Positions 1 to 12,059 are shown, counted from the first letter of the stretch. The stretch: 64,000 nt of DNA from Gnetum montanum (GCA_015680685.1 MNCI01011020.1:201126-265125); one strand, 5' to 3'. Translations and numbers: made by a program. The notes: generated by a model from the letters alone, not told the origin.

Positions 1-1150
1 GGAAAAAATGAGGAACAAAAAAAATGAAAGATATCAATGGCTACACAAATAAAATGGATGTCATGGATGGGGATGAAACAAGAAATGATTGATTATAGAA
101 GATTTTTAAGGAAAAGAAGTTAATAATTACACCAAAAAAGAATGCTAGTGGGTCCTCCCCAAACTAGGCTCATGCCCTTTATGCCCTAACAAACCCATAA
201 ACCAAAGAGTCCGTAGGCTCTAGAAATGTCATTTGGAAGCAAGAGTTAAAAAATTACCCAAAAGAATTCACTAAAGAAAAATAATGTATCAACCAAGAAT
301 AGACTAATGTTAAAACTAGCAATGAGGTGGAAAATGGGAAGAAAGATGGAGAGGAGAGAATGGAATGGAATCCCAAGAACAAGGTTGTGTAAAGCCCCTT
401 GTGTATTTCATAGTTAAGATAATTGAGTATAACTCATCCCAAATATAGGCTCAAACCAACCACATTTAGTAACCTTGCATCAATACACTTGGCCAATCCA
501 TCCTCTTGAGGCAACAAGAATGCTTCCACAAAGAGTGACCACCATCCCAAGGAGAGTGAGATGGAGAAGCAGGAAGTGAGAAAGGGCCTTAGTTAGAGGG
601 AACCTTTAAGCATGGGTAACATGTCTTTCCAGTGCCATAACTAGCACTTGTAGCCTATATTGATTTATTATGTCTAAGGGGTGTGCTTTGAGTTCTCACC
701 TTTTTCTATTTTTTCTATTCTTCTTTTTATGTTTATGCATGAGAACCATACCATGCAAAGATTTATTTTTATTCACTCAACAATATGATATTTGAACAAT
801 GTCAAAATGGTGAAAAACCCAAGAAAAAGCATTGAAGCACCCAAGAGAATGGCCAGCACCAATTCATCGAATCCCCTTAAAGTCACACCCTTTTCATCCT
901 TTGAGTCTTTCCTTGGTTTGAAAAATACCTAGCCACCAATTCATTAATAAGTTTACTTAGAAAAGGGGGACTGTAGAATTCCAAGTCAAAGGAGACCATA
1001 GAGTTGTATGGATGAGTGGACAGTGTGGACTCATTGCCCTTTTTACCTAAAGAACCATACCTTAATATCAACATCATAATTCAAAGGTAAAAATCAAACA
1101 TTAGCAATCAATATGATAAAATTCAATCCACCATCATGAGCACTTATTAG
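1..1150 (-). other. ATH-1 noncoding 3' region downstream of pol
   Basis: There is no supported coding sequence. The segment matches 51,227-52,080 and 40,880-41,180 (same strand) and the reverse complement of 8,900-9,850. Shared landmarks include GTGGGTCCTC near 150 and AGTGAGAAAGGGCCTTAG near 575. It is therefore a long noncoding tail of the Athila-like family. The small frames here look like chance frames. Confidence 0.75.
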
Positions 1151-1289
1151 ATGATGAATAAAAGTAAATCAAGCAAACAAAGAAATACTAAAAACGTGAA
1201 TGATGGTGTAGAAAAATAAGAAAAGTTGAAAGAATATGTAAAAAAATTCAAAAATAACTAAGGGCCTAGAACGATTAGCATAGATGGCC

Positions 1290-2345
1290 ATCTCCCGCAT
1301 GAATAAGTTGGAAGGAGGATATCCAAAATAGTGAGCAAGGTTGTCCATTAAGAGAGGTAGCATGTGTACTAGCTATTCTAAGCTCCTATAAAGGTTTGGT
1401 TTGTTACACATTGACCAACATTTTCTTATCTAGGCTCTCAGGTTTATATATTATCATGGCCCCTGAAGGAAAAGTTGCATAAATAATATAAGGTCCTTCC
1501 CACAATTTTTGAAATTTAGTACATTGTGACACATGTGTGGGATTCTAGTAGAGAACCTTATCTCTTAGATAATATTTAACTTTCCTAATTCTTAGGTCAT
1601 GACATTGTTTATTGAAGGCCTTGTGCAATTCATTAGATGACAAGGCAACTAATCAATTTTCATCTAGCAAGTTAAGGGGTACTAACCATTGTTTCTGTGC
1701 TAGATCAAGGTCAAGGTTGAGGTCACATGTCATGGATAGTGTATGGAGCTCAGTTTGAAAGGAAAGCATTGGTAATTTACTGTACATAAACTCATAGGGA
1801 GAGTAGCCTATAGGGAGTTTCCATGTGGAACGATATGCCCAAAGAGCATCATTCAATTTAGTGCTCCAGTCTTTCCTAAACTTGCTAATGGTTCTTGTCA
1901 ATATCTTCGTAATCTCCTTGTTGGTGACTTCTGCTTGAGCATTCGCTTGGGGGTGGTATGGTGTAGACAATTTATGCTCAACCACTAAGCATTGCATTAA
2001 TTTCCAAAAAGTTTCACCTGTGAAATATGTACCATTATTTAAAATAAGTGCACATGGCACACCAAACTATTTATGATTTTTTTTTAAACAAATCATGTAG
2101 CTATAGATGATGTATAATCTTTAACAGCAGCTGCTTCAGCCCATTTTGTTAGGTAATCAACAACAACAACAATATAAGCTTTTCCATTAGACATTGGTGT
2201 AATTGTCCCCATAAAATCAATTACCCAAATGTCAAAGGGTTCTAATGGTTGAATCCATTGTTGCATATCCTCCATTCTAGCAATCATTCCCCCATCACAT
2301 TGATAGTGCTTACAAGGTTGGACAAAACGATGGGCATCCCAAAAT
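1290..2345 (-). pseudogene. ATH-1 integrase (end of pol)
   Basis: The minus-strand integrase has part of the zinc finger (H..., C..H..C near 2,290-2,345). The core begins at about 2,240 with IDFMG and VVDYLTKWAEA, which supply the first Asp and surrounding sheet. The second block at 2,060-1,930 reads LNNGTYF and then STPYHPQANAQAEVTNKE. The catalytic Glu is present, but the second Asp (normally DxG) has become Asn. A C-terminal SH3-like segment (GPYIIYATFPSGA) lies near 1,440-1,500. The frame shifts between blocks and carries stops. Integrase inserts the retrotransposon cDNA; this copy is almost certainly dead. Confidence 0.88.
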
Positions 2346-2384
2346 AATGTAGGCTAATATTATCTTGCAAGTAGGATCTTGATG

Positions 2385-2770
2385 GTGATTCATCTCCCAA
2401 CGTAATGACCCCCACAAGGACCCTCATGAGCATCTTTGGGTGATTGATCATTCATTACATCAGCAAAGAGGAATTCATCAGGGAAATGATCAAAAATTGG
2501 ATACTCATTCTCTTTGATGTCCCATCGCAACTGAGATAAATGATCAACAACTACATTCTTGGTGCCCTTGCAATTGATCATCATTAAATTGAACTCTTGT
2601 AAGATTACAAGCCCTCGTATGATATGAGGGCTTAATATTGGCTTATTCATGAGGAACCGAATTGCACTATGATATATATGTATATATACTTTATATCCCA
2701 ATACATNCCATTCTAGTTATCTAATTGTGCAAGTATGGCTCCTAAAGCATAGTTGGACACATCAATCATG
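2385..2770 (-). pseudogene. ATH-1 RNase H / connection region
   Basis: This segment reads as the Athila RNase H end: a degraded TDH-type block, then HIIRGLVILQEFNLMM, KGTKNVVVDHLSQL and FPDEFLFADV, followed by an EGPCGGHYVG block that leads into the integrase zinc finger. RNase H removes RNA from the RNA:DNA hybrid during reverse transcription. A single unresolved base lies at 2,707. Downstream neighbour is integrase and upstream is RT, the normal order for the lineage. Confidence 0.82.
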
Positions 2771-2774
2771 ATAT

Positions 2775-3665
2775 GGAATGGTTTGGACTAGTCAGGAGCT
2801 TGTAGAATGGGTATTTCTACTAGATTTTATTTTAGAGTTTGGAAAGCTAATTCACATTCCTTGGTCCACTTGAAAAGTACATCCTTTTTTGTTAATTCTA
2901 CCAATGGTTTGGCAACCTTTGAAAAGTTCTCAATAAATCTCCTATAGTAACCAATATGTCTAAGGAATGACCAAATATCTTTGATAGTTTCCATTTGACA
3001 GGTAATTCCTTGGATAATTTTGATTTTCTCAATGTCTACCTCTATCCTTGTGTATGAGATTTTTTGCCCTAGTACTACACCTTCTTGGACCATCAAATGA
3101 CTTTTTTTCCAATTGAGCCTCAAATTAGTTTCTACACATCCTTTTAACACTTGCTCCAACTAGTCCAAGGCTTGATCAAATTTTTCTCCATAAGTGGAGA
3201 AGTCATCCATAAACACCTCCACACCATTCCCTATTTGTTGTTGAAATATGCTTAGAACTAGTCATTGAAATGTTCCAGGGGCATTGCACAAGCCAAATGA
3301 CATCTTTTGTATGTGAATGTTCCTCAAGGATTGGTGAATGTAGTTTTGGCTTGGTCTTCTGGGGCTATTTGTATTTGTTTATATCCACTATATCCATCCA
3401 AACAACTATAATAGTGATGCCCTGCAATGGTGTTTAAGAGTTGGTTGAAAAATGACAATGGAAAGTGATCTTTGAATGTTTCCATATTTAGTAGCCTGAA
3501 ATCTATGCACACCATCCATTTACCTACCTTTTTAGGCACAATAACTAAGGGGCTAACCCATTCACTATCAGCAATGGGGTATATGAATTCAGTCTTGATA
3601 AGCTGTTTGATTTCTTCCTTAACTACTTGCTTTAGCTTAGGGTTCAATCACCTCTGTGGTTGTCT
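2775..3665 (-). pseudogene. ATH-1 reverse transcriptase
   Basis: Conserved RT blocks are visible in order on the minus strand. First is CIDFRLLNMETFKDHFPL near 3,500, followed by LDGYSGYKQIQIAPEDQ near 3,390. The catalytic FMDD lies at 3,202-3,213. After it come LNWKKSHLMVQEGVVLG and FLRHIGYYRRFIENFSK. This is the Athila version of the gypsy RT (FMDDF rather than YIDDI). The catalytic Asp pair survives, but the frame is broken by stops and a shift near 3,290. Confidence 0.9.
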
Positions 3666-4079
3666 TCAAGGCTTCATGGAGGGGTTAGTGTAAATTTTAT
3701 GTTGGAATATCCTAGGGTCTATTTGAGTTAATTCAAGATATGACCAAGTGAAGGCTTCTGACTATTTATTTATTACCTTCAATAGTTCTTCTTTCTACTG
3801 AGAAGCAAGGTTAGCATTGATAATTATCAATTTTTTGTTTTTAAGGAACATGTATTCCATACTGGTGGACTACAGTTTTAGCTCAAGGGGCTCCTGCTTA
3901 AATTTCTTAGGGATCTCCAACTTCCCCCTATTGATGTTTTCAAGGTTAAGACTTTGAAGTTGGCAATGGACTTGCTCTAATGCATCTATGCTATCGATGT
4001 AATCACAAGTCAAACCTTCAATTGGTTCCATGCATATGAGTGAAATTCTTTCTTGATCAGCTATCAGCCATTGCGTGTC

Positions 4080-4620
4080 TTCCTATCATGTGGCTACTAC
4101 ATATAGACATCTTTGTATGTTAATCACTTGTGCACACTGATTGCTTGCAGAAAATGCTAAACTTTGCACAAACCATGACCTCTGCACGTAATTACACCCT
4201 GTGTCACTGTCTTTCATGCACGGAACTTTCTTCTTCTTGATCTTTTTGAATGTATTTTCCTTTGATATTTCTAGGGAAAGATCATGGATTCCTAGGAATG
4301 TGTTGATGGTGCTTAGCCATGATCTTCCCATTATCATTGGGAAGTCCCCTGTACCATTGTTTACTTGAATCACTAGGAAGTCAGCTGGGTACGACCATCC
4401 ACAAATAGTGGTAACAATGTCTTCCACCAATCCCAATGGGACAATGATGGACTAGTTGGACAACTCTAGAAAGATGTTGCTCTTTTTCAATGGAGGCAGG
4501 TTCCAAGCCTTGTACATTTCTTAATAAATCAAGTTGACACCAAAACATGAATCCAAAAGATCCTTACATAGTGCATTTCCAACAATTTGTAAGTATATCA
4601 AAGGACTCATAGGATCAAAT
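4080..4620 (-). pseudogene. ATH-1 aspartic protease (active site degraded)
   Basis: The retropepsin-like fold shows as LGLVEDIV...ICGWSYPADFLVIQ near 4,430-4,360 and IMGRSWLSTI near 4,330, equivalent to the Athila block ending LGRPFLAT. At the active-site position near 4,535-4,560 the residues are D-S-C-F-G-V-N-L where active enzymes have D-[ST/L]-G-A. The catalytic Asp codon is at 4,551-4,553, but the Gly is replaced by Cys and an in-frame stop follows. The protease would have processed gag-pol. Confidence 0.75.
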
Positions 4621-7208
4621 AATTTCCTGGGAAGGTAGCCAGCTTTGATCCAATTGGTGATGGCATGTGTTAGCATGACTATCTGCATTAACTGTGATGA
4701 TTGGATTTAAGGGGGCTTCAAAGTTTTGATTGATACTAAGGCATCTAAGGAATTAGCCACTTGTGATTGCAAGGGTTTGGTTGGATGGTTGGTTCTAAAG
4801 AAAGGTATTTTCTTCATGTGGTTGTTGGAACCAATAGTAGGTTGAGAGTTAATAACCCTTATGGCATTACGTTGCTACAACTGGGTAGGGATTTCACCTT
4901 GCATCGTGGGAGTAGGTGGTAGTGGAGCTATTGGTGGAAGAGATGCAACTAGATGAGAAGGATGATATGCTTGTAGAATATCACCTCTAGAAGAGGGAGT
5001 CCCATAATACTCATGGGCTTGATAGTGAGGTTGAGAAGTGACATGACTAGTAGAGTTATGTGGGGAGATTGGTTGCTACACGTAATATCCATATAGGTTA
5101 GGTTGCTAATAAGTATACTATTGCCTTGGTGGTGGCATTCCCCATGATTCTGGGTGCTGCCACTATTGATATTGCTCAATCGGTTGTGGTGGAGTTCCAC
5201 TGGGATAATATGTTAAGGATTGGTGGAACTTCCTTGGGTTACCTTGAGGATAAGGTAACCTTTAGGGTGTTTTCCTTTCATTTAATCATGGGTTAAATGT
5301 ATACACCCTAGACTCCTGTAGATGTGATATTATAGGGAAACATCCCTTAGGATGGTCATATTGACATATCTCACATCCACTATCATTGTTTGTTTCTAAA
5401 TCCACAACCTCTTCAATGATAAAAAATTTGCCCTTACCCTTGCTATGTGTATGTTTAGCCTTTTTCTTTTTTATTTTCTCACTACCTTCCTCTCTACACT
5501 CCTGTACTATTTTAAGAACAATTTGAAATCTATTGTCTATGGAATCCAACATTTGGTCTACCTTTTCCGAAACTTCTAATGTCATCTTTTCGATAGAAAA
5601 AGTTTTCCTATTCACCATATCTTTGAGTGGTGACTCTTCTTCATCCTCACAAAATTTTACTCCCCTCTTTCAGAGAGAAGGATCTTGGTTATACTCTTCT
5701 GCACTTTCTCTCCTCTTTAGCTCAACTTCTTCCTTAGCAACTTCTCCAATAGTCTTTGAATTTGATGGAACCTAAGCTCAGATAGTCTCCCTTGGGCACA
5801 AGTCCCAATGGTTCTTCTCGTTTCATGCCTAAGCCCATCCATGAGATGGTGTAGTTGATCCCTTTGTGAATAATAATGGCTAGGAAAATGATGTAATAGT
5901 GCATAACATTGGCCCATGGTAGCATCCAAGGGTTCATGTCCTCCTTGTTTCCAGCCTTGGATTCACTTTCACAAGTTAGATACTTGGGAGTACGTTTGGT
6001 ACTTATCATTAAATAGTTCTAACATAGTACTCCACCTACAAATGGATTCTAATTTTAAAGACTGGTACCAACTTTCAACTTCTTTAACTAATGTCCATGG
6101 GAACAACTTAATATTTTTCCATTTTTTCTCTATGTTCTATAAGGCACATGCATCATGCAATGTTTGTTAATGATTCTGAGGATCAACATTGTATCCCCCT
6201 TCAAATCGTGGGATATTGTTCATATCTAATCTGTTGATCCTACTATCTTTCTGGTGCCTTTTTGTAGTTCTAACAACCTCAATTATGTCCAACATACTTC
6301 GAATAGTGAGGAGGGCTTCATCATAATCATCTTTTCTATGATGTCTATGATACCTACATTATTCCCTACTCTTCCTTCTCCTATGTCATGACTCTCTAGA
6401 GTGCCCTCGTCCCCTTTCTTGGTTGTTTCCTCTATGAATTCCACTTTTCCTACCTTTATCCCCATGATTTTTTCCTTTATGAAAATGTTTAGATATTGAA
6501 GGAGAGGGTGAAGAAGATGATGAAGGAAAAGAAGAAGGAGAATCGTCACCATGATAGTGTCTGCTACCTTCTCTTCTGTGGTCTTGGCCCTGATCATGAT
6601 TGCGATCAGAATGTCCACCTTTATCATGAATTTGTGTCCCATTTTTATATCCTTTGTGCCCATGGGTATCAGAACCTAGGTTATGAATAGTGAAATGAAG
6701 GTTTTGATACACAACCCCTTGGCTAAAGTCAACGGGAGGAACATCATTGTGAGGGCAACTGCTTGAGGTAGGTTCACCACCCTCATTTTTGCTTAAGACA
6801 TGGGGGGACATCTTAGGATCACTTACCCTTCAAAGACTTATGATGTCTCTCCTATTTTAAGTCCCTTTGATGTTGTGCCTCTATGGGACAATATTCTCTC
6901 AAGTCATGGTCTTGCATAACATATTCTACATGTAAGTGCAGTATGCTAATTGATGTGAGAGCACGAAAAAGCATGCTAGGGACTAAATGATTAGGAGGTA
7001 ACACTATGTTACCTTCTAAGTCTCACCAATATAGTTGTTCATCTTGATGGAGGACAAAGGTGAAGTCTAGTAAATACTCATCAGGATGAATATATACCAC
7101 TTGAACTTGTTGAGGGACTGGTGGATGAACATCATGTGTATTACATCGTCGATTTTTTCTTGATTCAGACCTATGCCATGAGGCACTTTCATACGAAGAA
7201 GGAGACAT
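4620..7208 (-). pseudogene. ATH-1 gag
   Basis: The minus-strand gag probably starts at the Met at 7,208 (MSPSSYES...). Its N-terminal part around 6,810-6,380 is rich in Ser, His, Gly and Arg and probably disordered. The capsid-like part lies around 6,080-5,720 (LMDGLRHETRRTI, then ELRFHQIQRLLEKL), with the layout of Athila gag. The C-terminal part near 5,200-4,650 is Gln/Pro-rich. Frames are broken repeatedly. ATH-4 has a collinear copy at about 58,290-55,900. Confidence 0.7.
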
Positions 7209-7326
7209 ACTTTTCTATTTAGTGTGCAATGTATTCTTGTTTATTATTTTCTCAATCAACCGTAAGGGTTCATTCCAACGATGTGAATGATTTCCTAAGT
7301 TCTAATTGGTGCACAAACAACTAAGT

Positions 7327-7343
7327 CCTTGACAACGGTGCCA
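7327..7343 (-). promoter_or_regulatory. ATH-1 primer-binding site
   Basis: The minus strand reads TGGCACCGTTGTCAAGG, one base inside the LTR end (...TCATCA). Athila elements use a PBS of the TGGCGCCGTTGCC type, reported to pair with tRNA-Asp; this is close to it. The same site recurs at 58,418-58,433. Confidence 0.85.
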
Positions 7344-8093
7344 ATGATGAGTAGCGAGGTACTCCTACACTTAACCATACGAATACGAGTGTTTCACACA
7401 TGATCCAATCGAATTCTAAGGACTAAGTGCTTATGCATCCTTGTGGAACAAGGATAGGTTGGTTGATCATTGTCTTCCTAAGCTTACCTGTATGTCACGA
7501 TTGTATGGTTAAATAAGCTTGAGGCATATGATTTTTATAGTTGTTATTTTTTTATTTCCTACGCTAGTAGGGAAGGAGAGAGGTAACTAAGTGACTAATT
7601 TAACTTAACTACTCATTAATTAAGTTTTAACTAATCCTAACACCAGCATCCATTCCCACTTGCTGTACACATCTTGAACCAATGCAACATTGCTAGGATT
7701 ACCAAATGCTAATCATTACTGGGTTACCAAGCATTGCATGCATGCTTGAAATGGTCATGCTTGTGCAATTTAACCATTTGCTTAATTTATCAAAATGAAT
7801 TATTGTGCTAATAATAGAAATGTAAAGTTCATAAAATAAAATAAATGCATAAGAAAATAAAATAAAAGAAATGTGTAAGAAAACAAATCTCAAGTTCTAC
7901 AAGGATGAATCAACAAGCTCATCTTTATTACCATACACAAGGTGTGCTCAGGTACATAATTCTTGAATAAAGATCTGTCCATACTTAGACCTCCTACTAT
8001 GGGCACTTGGAAAATACTCTAACTTTTAAATAGACTACAAGAGTTTCACTACTTCACTGCTAAAAGACTTCCTTCCAATTGTGTGCCTAGGCA

Positions 8094-8106
8094 CTATATT
8101 TATAGG
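8094..8106 (-). promoter_or_regulatory. TATA box of the ATH-1 LTR
   Basis: CCTATAAATATAG on the minus strand sits immediately downstream of the U3 repeat array. The equivalent sites in the other ATH LTRs are at 10,621, 37,413, 50,571 and 59,168. Confidence 0.7.
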
Positions 8107-8117
8107 GTTGGGAGCAA

Positions 8118-8290
8118 GTACTCTAATAATTAGAGTAACCACTCTAATAATTAGAATAACTGCTAAAGTAACTGCTAGAGTAACCACACTAATAATTAGA
8201 GTAAATTCTAGAGGAACTGCTCTAATAATTAGAATAGCTGCTAGAGTAACCACTCTAATAATTAGAGTAACTGCTAGAATAACCGCTCCC
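8118..8290. repeat. Short tandem/palindromic array in ATH-1 U3 (CTAATAATTAG)
   Basis: Five copies of the near-palindrome CTAATAATTAG alternate with GAGTAACTGCTA-type units over about 170 bp, directly upstream of the TATA box. TAATTA-type cores are typical homeodomain targets. Whether anything binds here is inference. Confidence 0.85.
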
Positions 8291-10496
8291 ACGACCACAC
8301 ATGTACCTTAACAAATTAAGTTCCAAACATTTTGGAAAGGACCTTATATATTTTATGAAACTTTTCCTTCTGGGGCCATGTTGATCTATAAACCTAAGAG
8401 CCTAAACAAGAAGTAGCTAGTCAACACACAACAAGTCAAACCCTTCCATGAGCCTAAGCAAGCCAATGTAACAAATACCTCATCAAATGGATAACCACAC
8501 TCACTTTTTTGGATCTTCTCCTTTCAACTTAGTTGTGGAGGCGATGGCCATCCATGTTAAATATATAAGTGGCTCCTTAATTTTTCATCTTTTTTTTTAC
8601 ACCTTGTTATTTTTACAACTCTTTATTTTACACCTTCTTTATCTTAGACATTTTTTTTACATTATTAATTTTCTTCAATTTTTTATTTTACAACATTGTT
8701 GGGGTGTTTTATTTTTCTTAAATATTTTACAATTTTTTTCATATCTCTCTTTATTTTAGATGTGATTTTCTTGTTATGTTTCAGTAATAACATGCCTTAT
8801 TGCCAACTGGGTATAGTGTGGTTTGTTTGATGTGGGCATGTGCTATCCAGTTATTTGATTATTAATGTCTAGATTCTAGCTTTGAATTTTGTTACTGACA
8901 ACTAGGACATGGTTTTCTTTTCATGAAATAGGCAGTGAGTCCACAATATCCACCCATCCAAAAACTCATGGTTTTTCTTATTCTAGAAGTGTGAGGTCCC
9001 TTTTCATTAATAAAACTTTAATGAACTTGTGACCTTGGTAGTTTCTAGACTTGAAAAAGATTCAAAGGTTTGAATAGGTTGTGACTTCAAGGGGACTCAA
9101 TACTCTTTGTGTCTTTTTTCTTACTTGGATGCATGTTTGTTTTGATGGATTTCTTACCATTTTGTGTTGACCAATAATAAGAAGCTGAATGAGTCTTTGC
9201 ATGGTATGGTTCCTATTGGGAAAAAAAATAATTGTGCTAATTCAAAACACACCCTTTAGACAAAATAAATGGGATACAAGCATTAGTTATAGAACTAGAA
9301 AGATAATATTACCCATGCTAGAAGGTCCCCTTTAAGTAAGGCATTTTCTCACTTCCTTCTTCTCTTTTCTTCTTAAATAAGGATTAGTGGTTATTCTGTG
9401 GGAGCACTCTTGTGTCTCAAGGGGATGGATCAATCTTAGAGTGGCAATGTGAAGTCACTGAACATGGTTGGTTTTTTTCTAGACTAAGAATGGATTTTAT
9501 CAAGTCATTTAATCAAAAAATTCAAAATGGATGTCATGTGGCCTTAATTAGGAACTCCATTCCACTTTCACTCTCATCCATCTATTCTTTCCATGCCTCA
9601 CCTCACTACTAGTGTTCATGTTCTTATTCGATGTCTTTGTTTGATATGTCAAAATTATTAGGTAGTTTCTTCCAAGTTTTTGTACTTAACATTCCATAAC
9701 CATTAATCATCCATGGGGTCCATAGACTCCTCAATTCGAGGTTATGAAAGGGCAATAAAGGGCATGTGCCTACTTTGGTGAGGACCCACTTGCATACCTT
9801 TTGATTGGATTAGTTAAGTTCTTTATCCTTAGACAATATCACAATCAAATCCTTTTCCATGCCCCATCAATGACATCCAATTGTGCACATCTTCACAATG
9901 TTTTTTAGTGAAATTCTCTTTTATTGTTGTGAATTCTTTAGCCCTCTTCAAGAATTTTAGCATATTTGGAATTTTTAAAATTTAATAATGAACAACTTAT
10001 CCATTTCACCCTATTTTTCAATCTTCCCACTAACACTATTAAAGGAATCAATCTATCATAATCATAACCTAGCCAAGTGAAACTATTGATGAGGTAGGGT
10101 ACCTAAAAGCTATACATTACACATTGCATACTAATCTGTGATTTTGTTATGATTGTAGTGGAAAGTGTGGTCTGAAAGTGGGACTATCTTCACCAAGGAA
10201 GAACTAGCAACACCATGCAACAAAGATCCTTCATGATCATTGAATATTATCCCTTGTCCTTTAGTTGCTAGAGGATTTGGATGTTAGTTTTGTCTAAGGT
10301 GTTAAATTCTATTGTCATAAACATCCAATTTTGTAAAAGATTGTAAATTCATGCACTTGGGCACTTAGCATTTTTCTATTCCATTTGAGTCAGTTTACAT
10401 GTTAGTCAATAATCCCATACCTTCCCAATATTTTTTAAAGAACTTGTTCCTCCTCTTATTCACTTGAGGATGGGTTTTCATTCGATCATGAAGGTA
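8291..10496 (+). other. ATH-2 integrase end and noncoding 3' region
   Basis: Positions 8,291-8,560 match the last pol segment (a GGATCTTCTCCTTTCAACTT block is shared with ATH-1 and ATH-4). Positions 8,900-9,850 match the ATH noncoding tail. Positions 10,080-10,140 match the reverse complement of 40,255-40,320, and 10,256-10,390 that of 37,600-37,740. Hence the 2.5-kb reading-frame block that lies between those anchors in ATH-4 is absent here. No gene is supported in this stretch; the tracts of T at 8,580-8,740 are low complexity. Confidence 0.7.
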
Positions 10497-11379
10497 TGAT
10501 TAATCATATTTGGCCTAGCTCTAATATCAGATATCCTATATTGGACTCCTAATATTGGATACCCAATATTAGGTCCCAAGAAGTGATGTTAGATATCTGA
10601 TATCATGGGATATGTGCCAACCTATAAATATAGCACTTGAGCACATGGTTTGCAATAGTTTTTTGTCATAGCATAGTAGAGATCTTGTAGTTTCTTTTCT
10701 CTAGAGTTAGAATATTTTTCAAAGTGCTCGCAGCAAGAGTCATTAATGTACAGATCTTTATTTGAGCACTATTGTACATGAGCATGGCAATGTGTGTGGC
10801 AATAAAGACAAGCTTTCTAAACAAACCATATAGCACCTTGGCTAGCTTAAATATTTTATTCATGCATTTAATTTTTTGTACAATTTCATTTAATACTAAC
10901 AAGTAACTAATATAAAGTAAGTTAGCTAAATTATATAGTAGTTAATTAAGCACATAAGTATGACCACTTTGAGCATGCGCATGACACTTGGTAATCCCAG
11001 TAATACTTAACATTTGGTAACCCAACAATGTTATATGTCTTTAGGATGTGCATGAAAAGTGGGATCAAATGCTTATGTTAGGATAGTTAATTATTAATTA
11101 ATAATTAGATTATTTAAGGTACTTCATAAATTGAGTTTTAACTTCTTGTTAATTATAGATGAATAAAATATAAAATAATAAAAATCATGCACCTTAATTG
11201 CACTTAACCATATAATTGAGTTTCACATGTGTAGTTGAGAAGACAAAGATTATCATGATTAGGTTTCATGTCTTGGAACCAGTGTACTTAGGAACTTAAG
11301 GTCTATAGAATTTGATTGTATCATGCATGAACTCTAGTGGTTCATATGGTTGGGCATATGGATATCTTGCTACTCATCA
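10497..11379 (+). repeat. ATH-2 LTR (plus strand)
   Basis: It starts TGATTAATCAT at 10,497 and ends ...TACTCATCA at 11,379, about 883 bp. The TATA box is at 10,621-10,633. Upstream of it, 10,515-10,615 holds a palindrome-rich array built on GATATC and AATATT. It aligns with the reverse complement of 7,345-8,106 and 58,435-59,312 outside the array. The start was chosen by analogy with the solo LTR, whose ends are fixed by its target-site duplication. Confidence 0.75.
10515..10615. repeat. U3 palindrome array of the ATH-2 LTR (GATATC/AATATT)
   Basis: It contains TCAGATATCCT, the inverted pair CTAATATTGG...CCCAATATTAG and AGATATCTGATATCA within 100 bp. It occupies the same place as the unrelated arrays at 8,118 and 59,195, just upstream of the TATA box. 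Confidence 0.8.
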
Positions 11380-11569
11380 ATGTTGTAAAACAACAAATTT
11401 GGAATAATAAAAAAGTGTAAAAAGATGGTATAAAAACAAAGAAAGTGAAAAACAAAAAAGTACAAAAATTGAGGAAGCACTTAATAGATTAGCATGGATG
11501 AACATCTCTCCCATGACTAAGTTGAAAGAAGGAAATCCAAAAGATAAGTGTGGTTGTTCATTCAATGAG

Positions 11570-12050
11570 GTGTTGATTGAACTAGCTTGCATGGGCTCAT
11601 GGAAAGTTTTGACTTGTTGCATGTTGATTAGCTACTTTTTTTTTAGTCTCTTAGGTTTTTAAATTAATATGACTCCAAAAGGAAAACTTTCATGAGTGAT
11701 GTAAGGCCCTTCCCATAATGTTTGAAACTTAGTTCATTGAGGTACATGTGTGGGGTTCTAATAGAGAACCTTGTCCCCAAGTTAAAATTTTAGTTTCTTT
11801 ATCCTAATGTTAGGGCATTTTTTACTAAATGCTTTATGAACTTCATTCAATGATAGGGCCACCAATTGATTCTCATCTAGCACATTAAGGTTGATCAATC
11901 TTTCTTTTTGTGCTAGGCTCACATTAAGTTCAAGGTCACATGCTATTGAATGTGTATGAAGCTCGAATTGAATTGGTAGAGTTTGTAATTTTCCTTACAC
12001 TAGCTCATAGGGAGAGTAGCCTATAAGGAGTTTTCATGTTGAGCTTAGAA
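11570..12050 (-). pseudogene. ATH-3 integrase C-terminal remnant
   Basis: It aligns with 1,300-1,830 of ATH-1, including the landmark GGGAGAGTAGCCTATA... near 12,010 and the terminal segment ending in MGEMFIHAN. The catalytic core is absent. The short left part is frameshifted relative to the presumed reading frame of pol. Confidence 0.72.
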
Positions 12051-12059
12051 GTCTATGCC

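Larger units (their letters stand above)
1..8290 (-). mobile_element. ATH-1: Athila-like Ty3/gypsy retrotransposon, 3' end off-window
   Basis: Read on the minus strand, the order is 5' LTR (8,290-7,345), PBS, gag, protease, RT, RNase H, integrase, then a noncoding tail running off the left edge. The domain order and the Athila-type PBS identify the lineage. The coding region is broken by many stops, so it is a relic. The LTR is cut inside its U3 repeat array and joins an oppositely oriented copy (ATH-2) at about 8,290. Homologous segments recur in ATH-2, ATH-3 and ATH-4, which supports one family. The boundaries are hand-aligned and approximate. Confidence 0.85.
7345..8290 (-). repeat. ATH-1 5' LTR (U3 truncated)
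   Basis: In the minus direction the LTR ends ...ACTCATCA next to the PBS. It contains a TATA box at 8,094-8,106 (CCTATAAATATAG) and an upstream tandem array at 8,118-8,290. The expected TGAT start is absent because the sequence switches into the opposite-strand copy ATH-2. It aligns with 58,435-59,312, with the reverse complement of 10,497-11,379 and with that of the solo LTR ending at 51,218. Confidence 0.85.
8291..11379 (+). mobile_element. ATH-2: 3' part of a plus-strand Athila-like element with LTR
   Basis: The plus strand here is the reverse complement of ATH-1 from the equivalent of about 1,540 downward: end of integrase, noncoding tail, then an LTR at 10,497-11,379. Everything upstream of the integrase C-terminus is missing. 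The element is head-to-head with the ATH-1 LTR. After its LTR, ATH-3 begins abruptly in the opposite orientation at 11,380. Confidence 0.8.

Noticed and set aside
8580-8760. Hydrophobic Leu/Phe-rich peptide resembling a membrane segment
   Set aside because: It is encoded by T-rich low-complexity DNA in the noncoding ATH tail.
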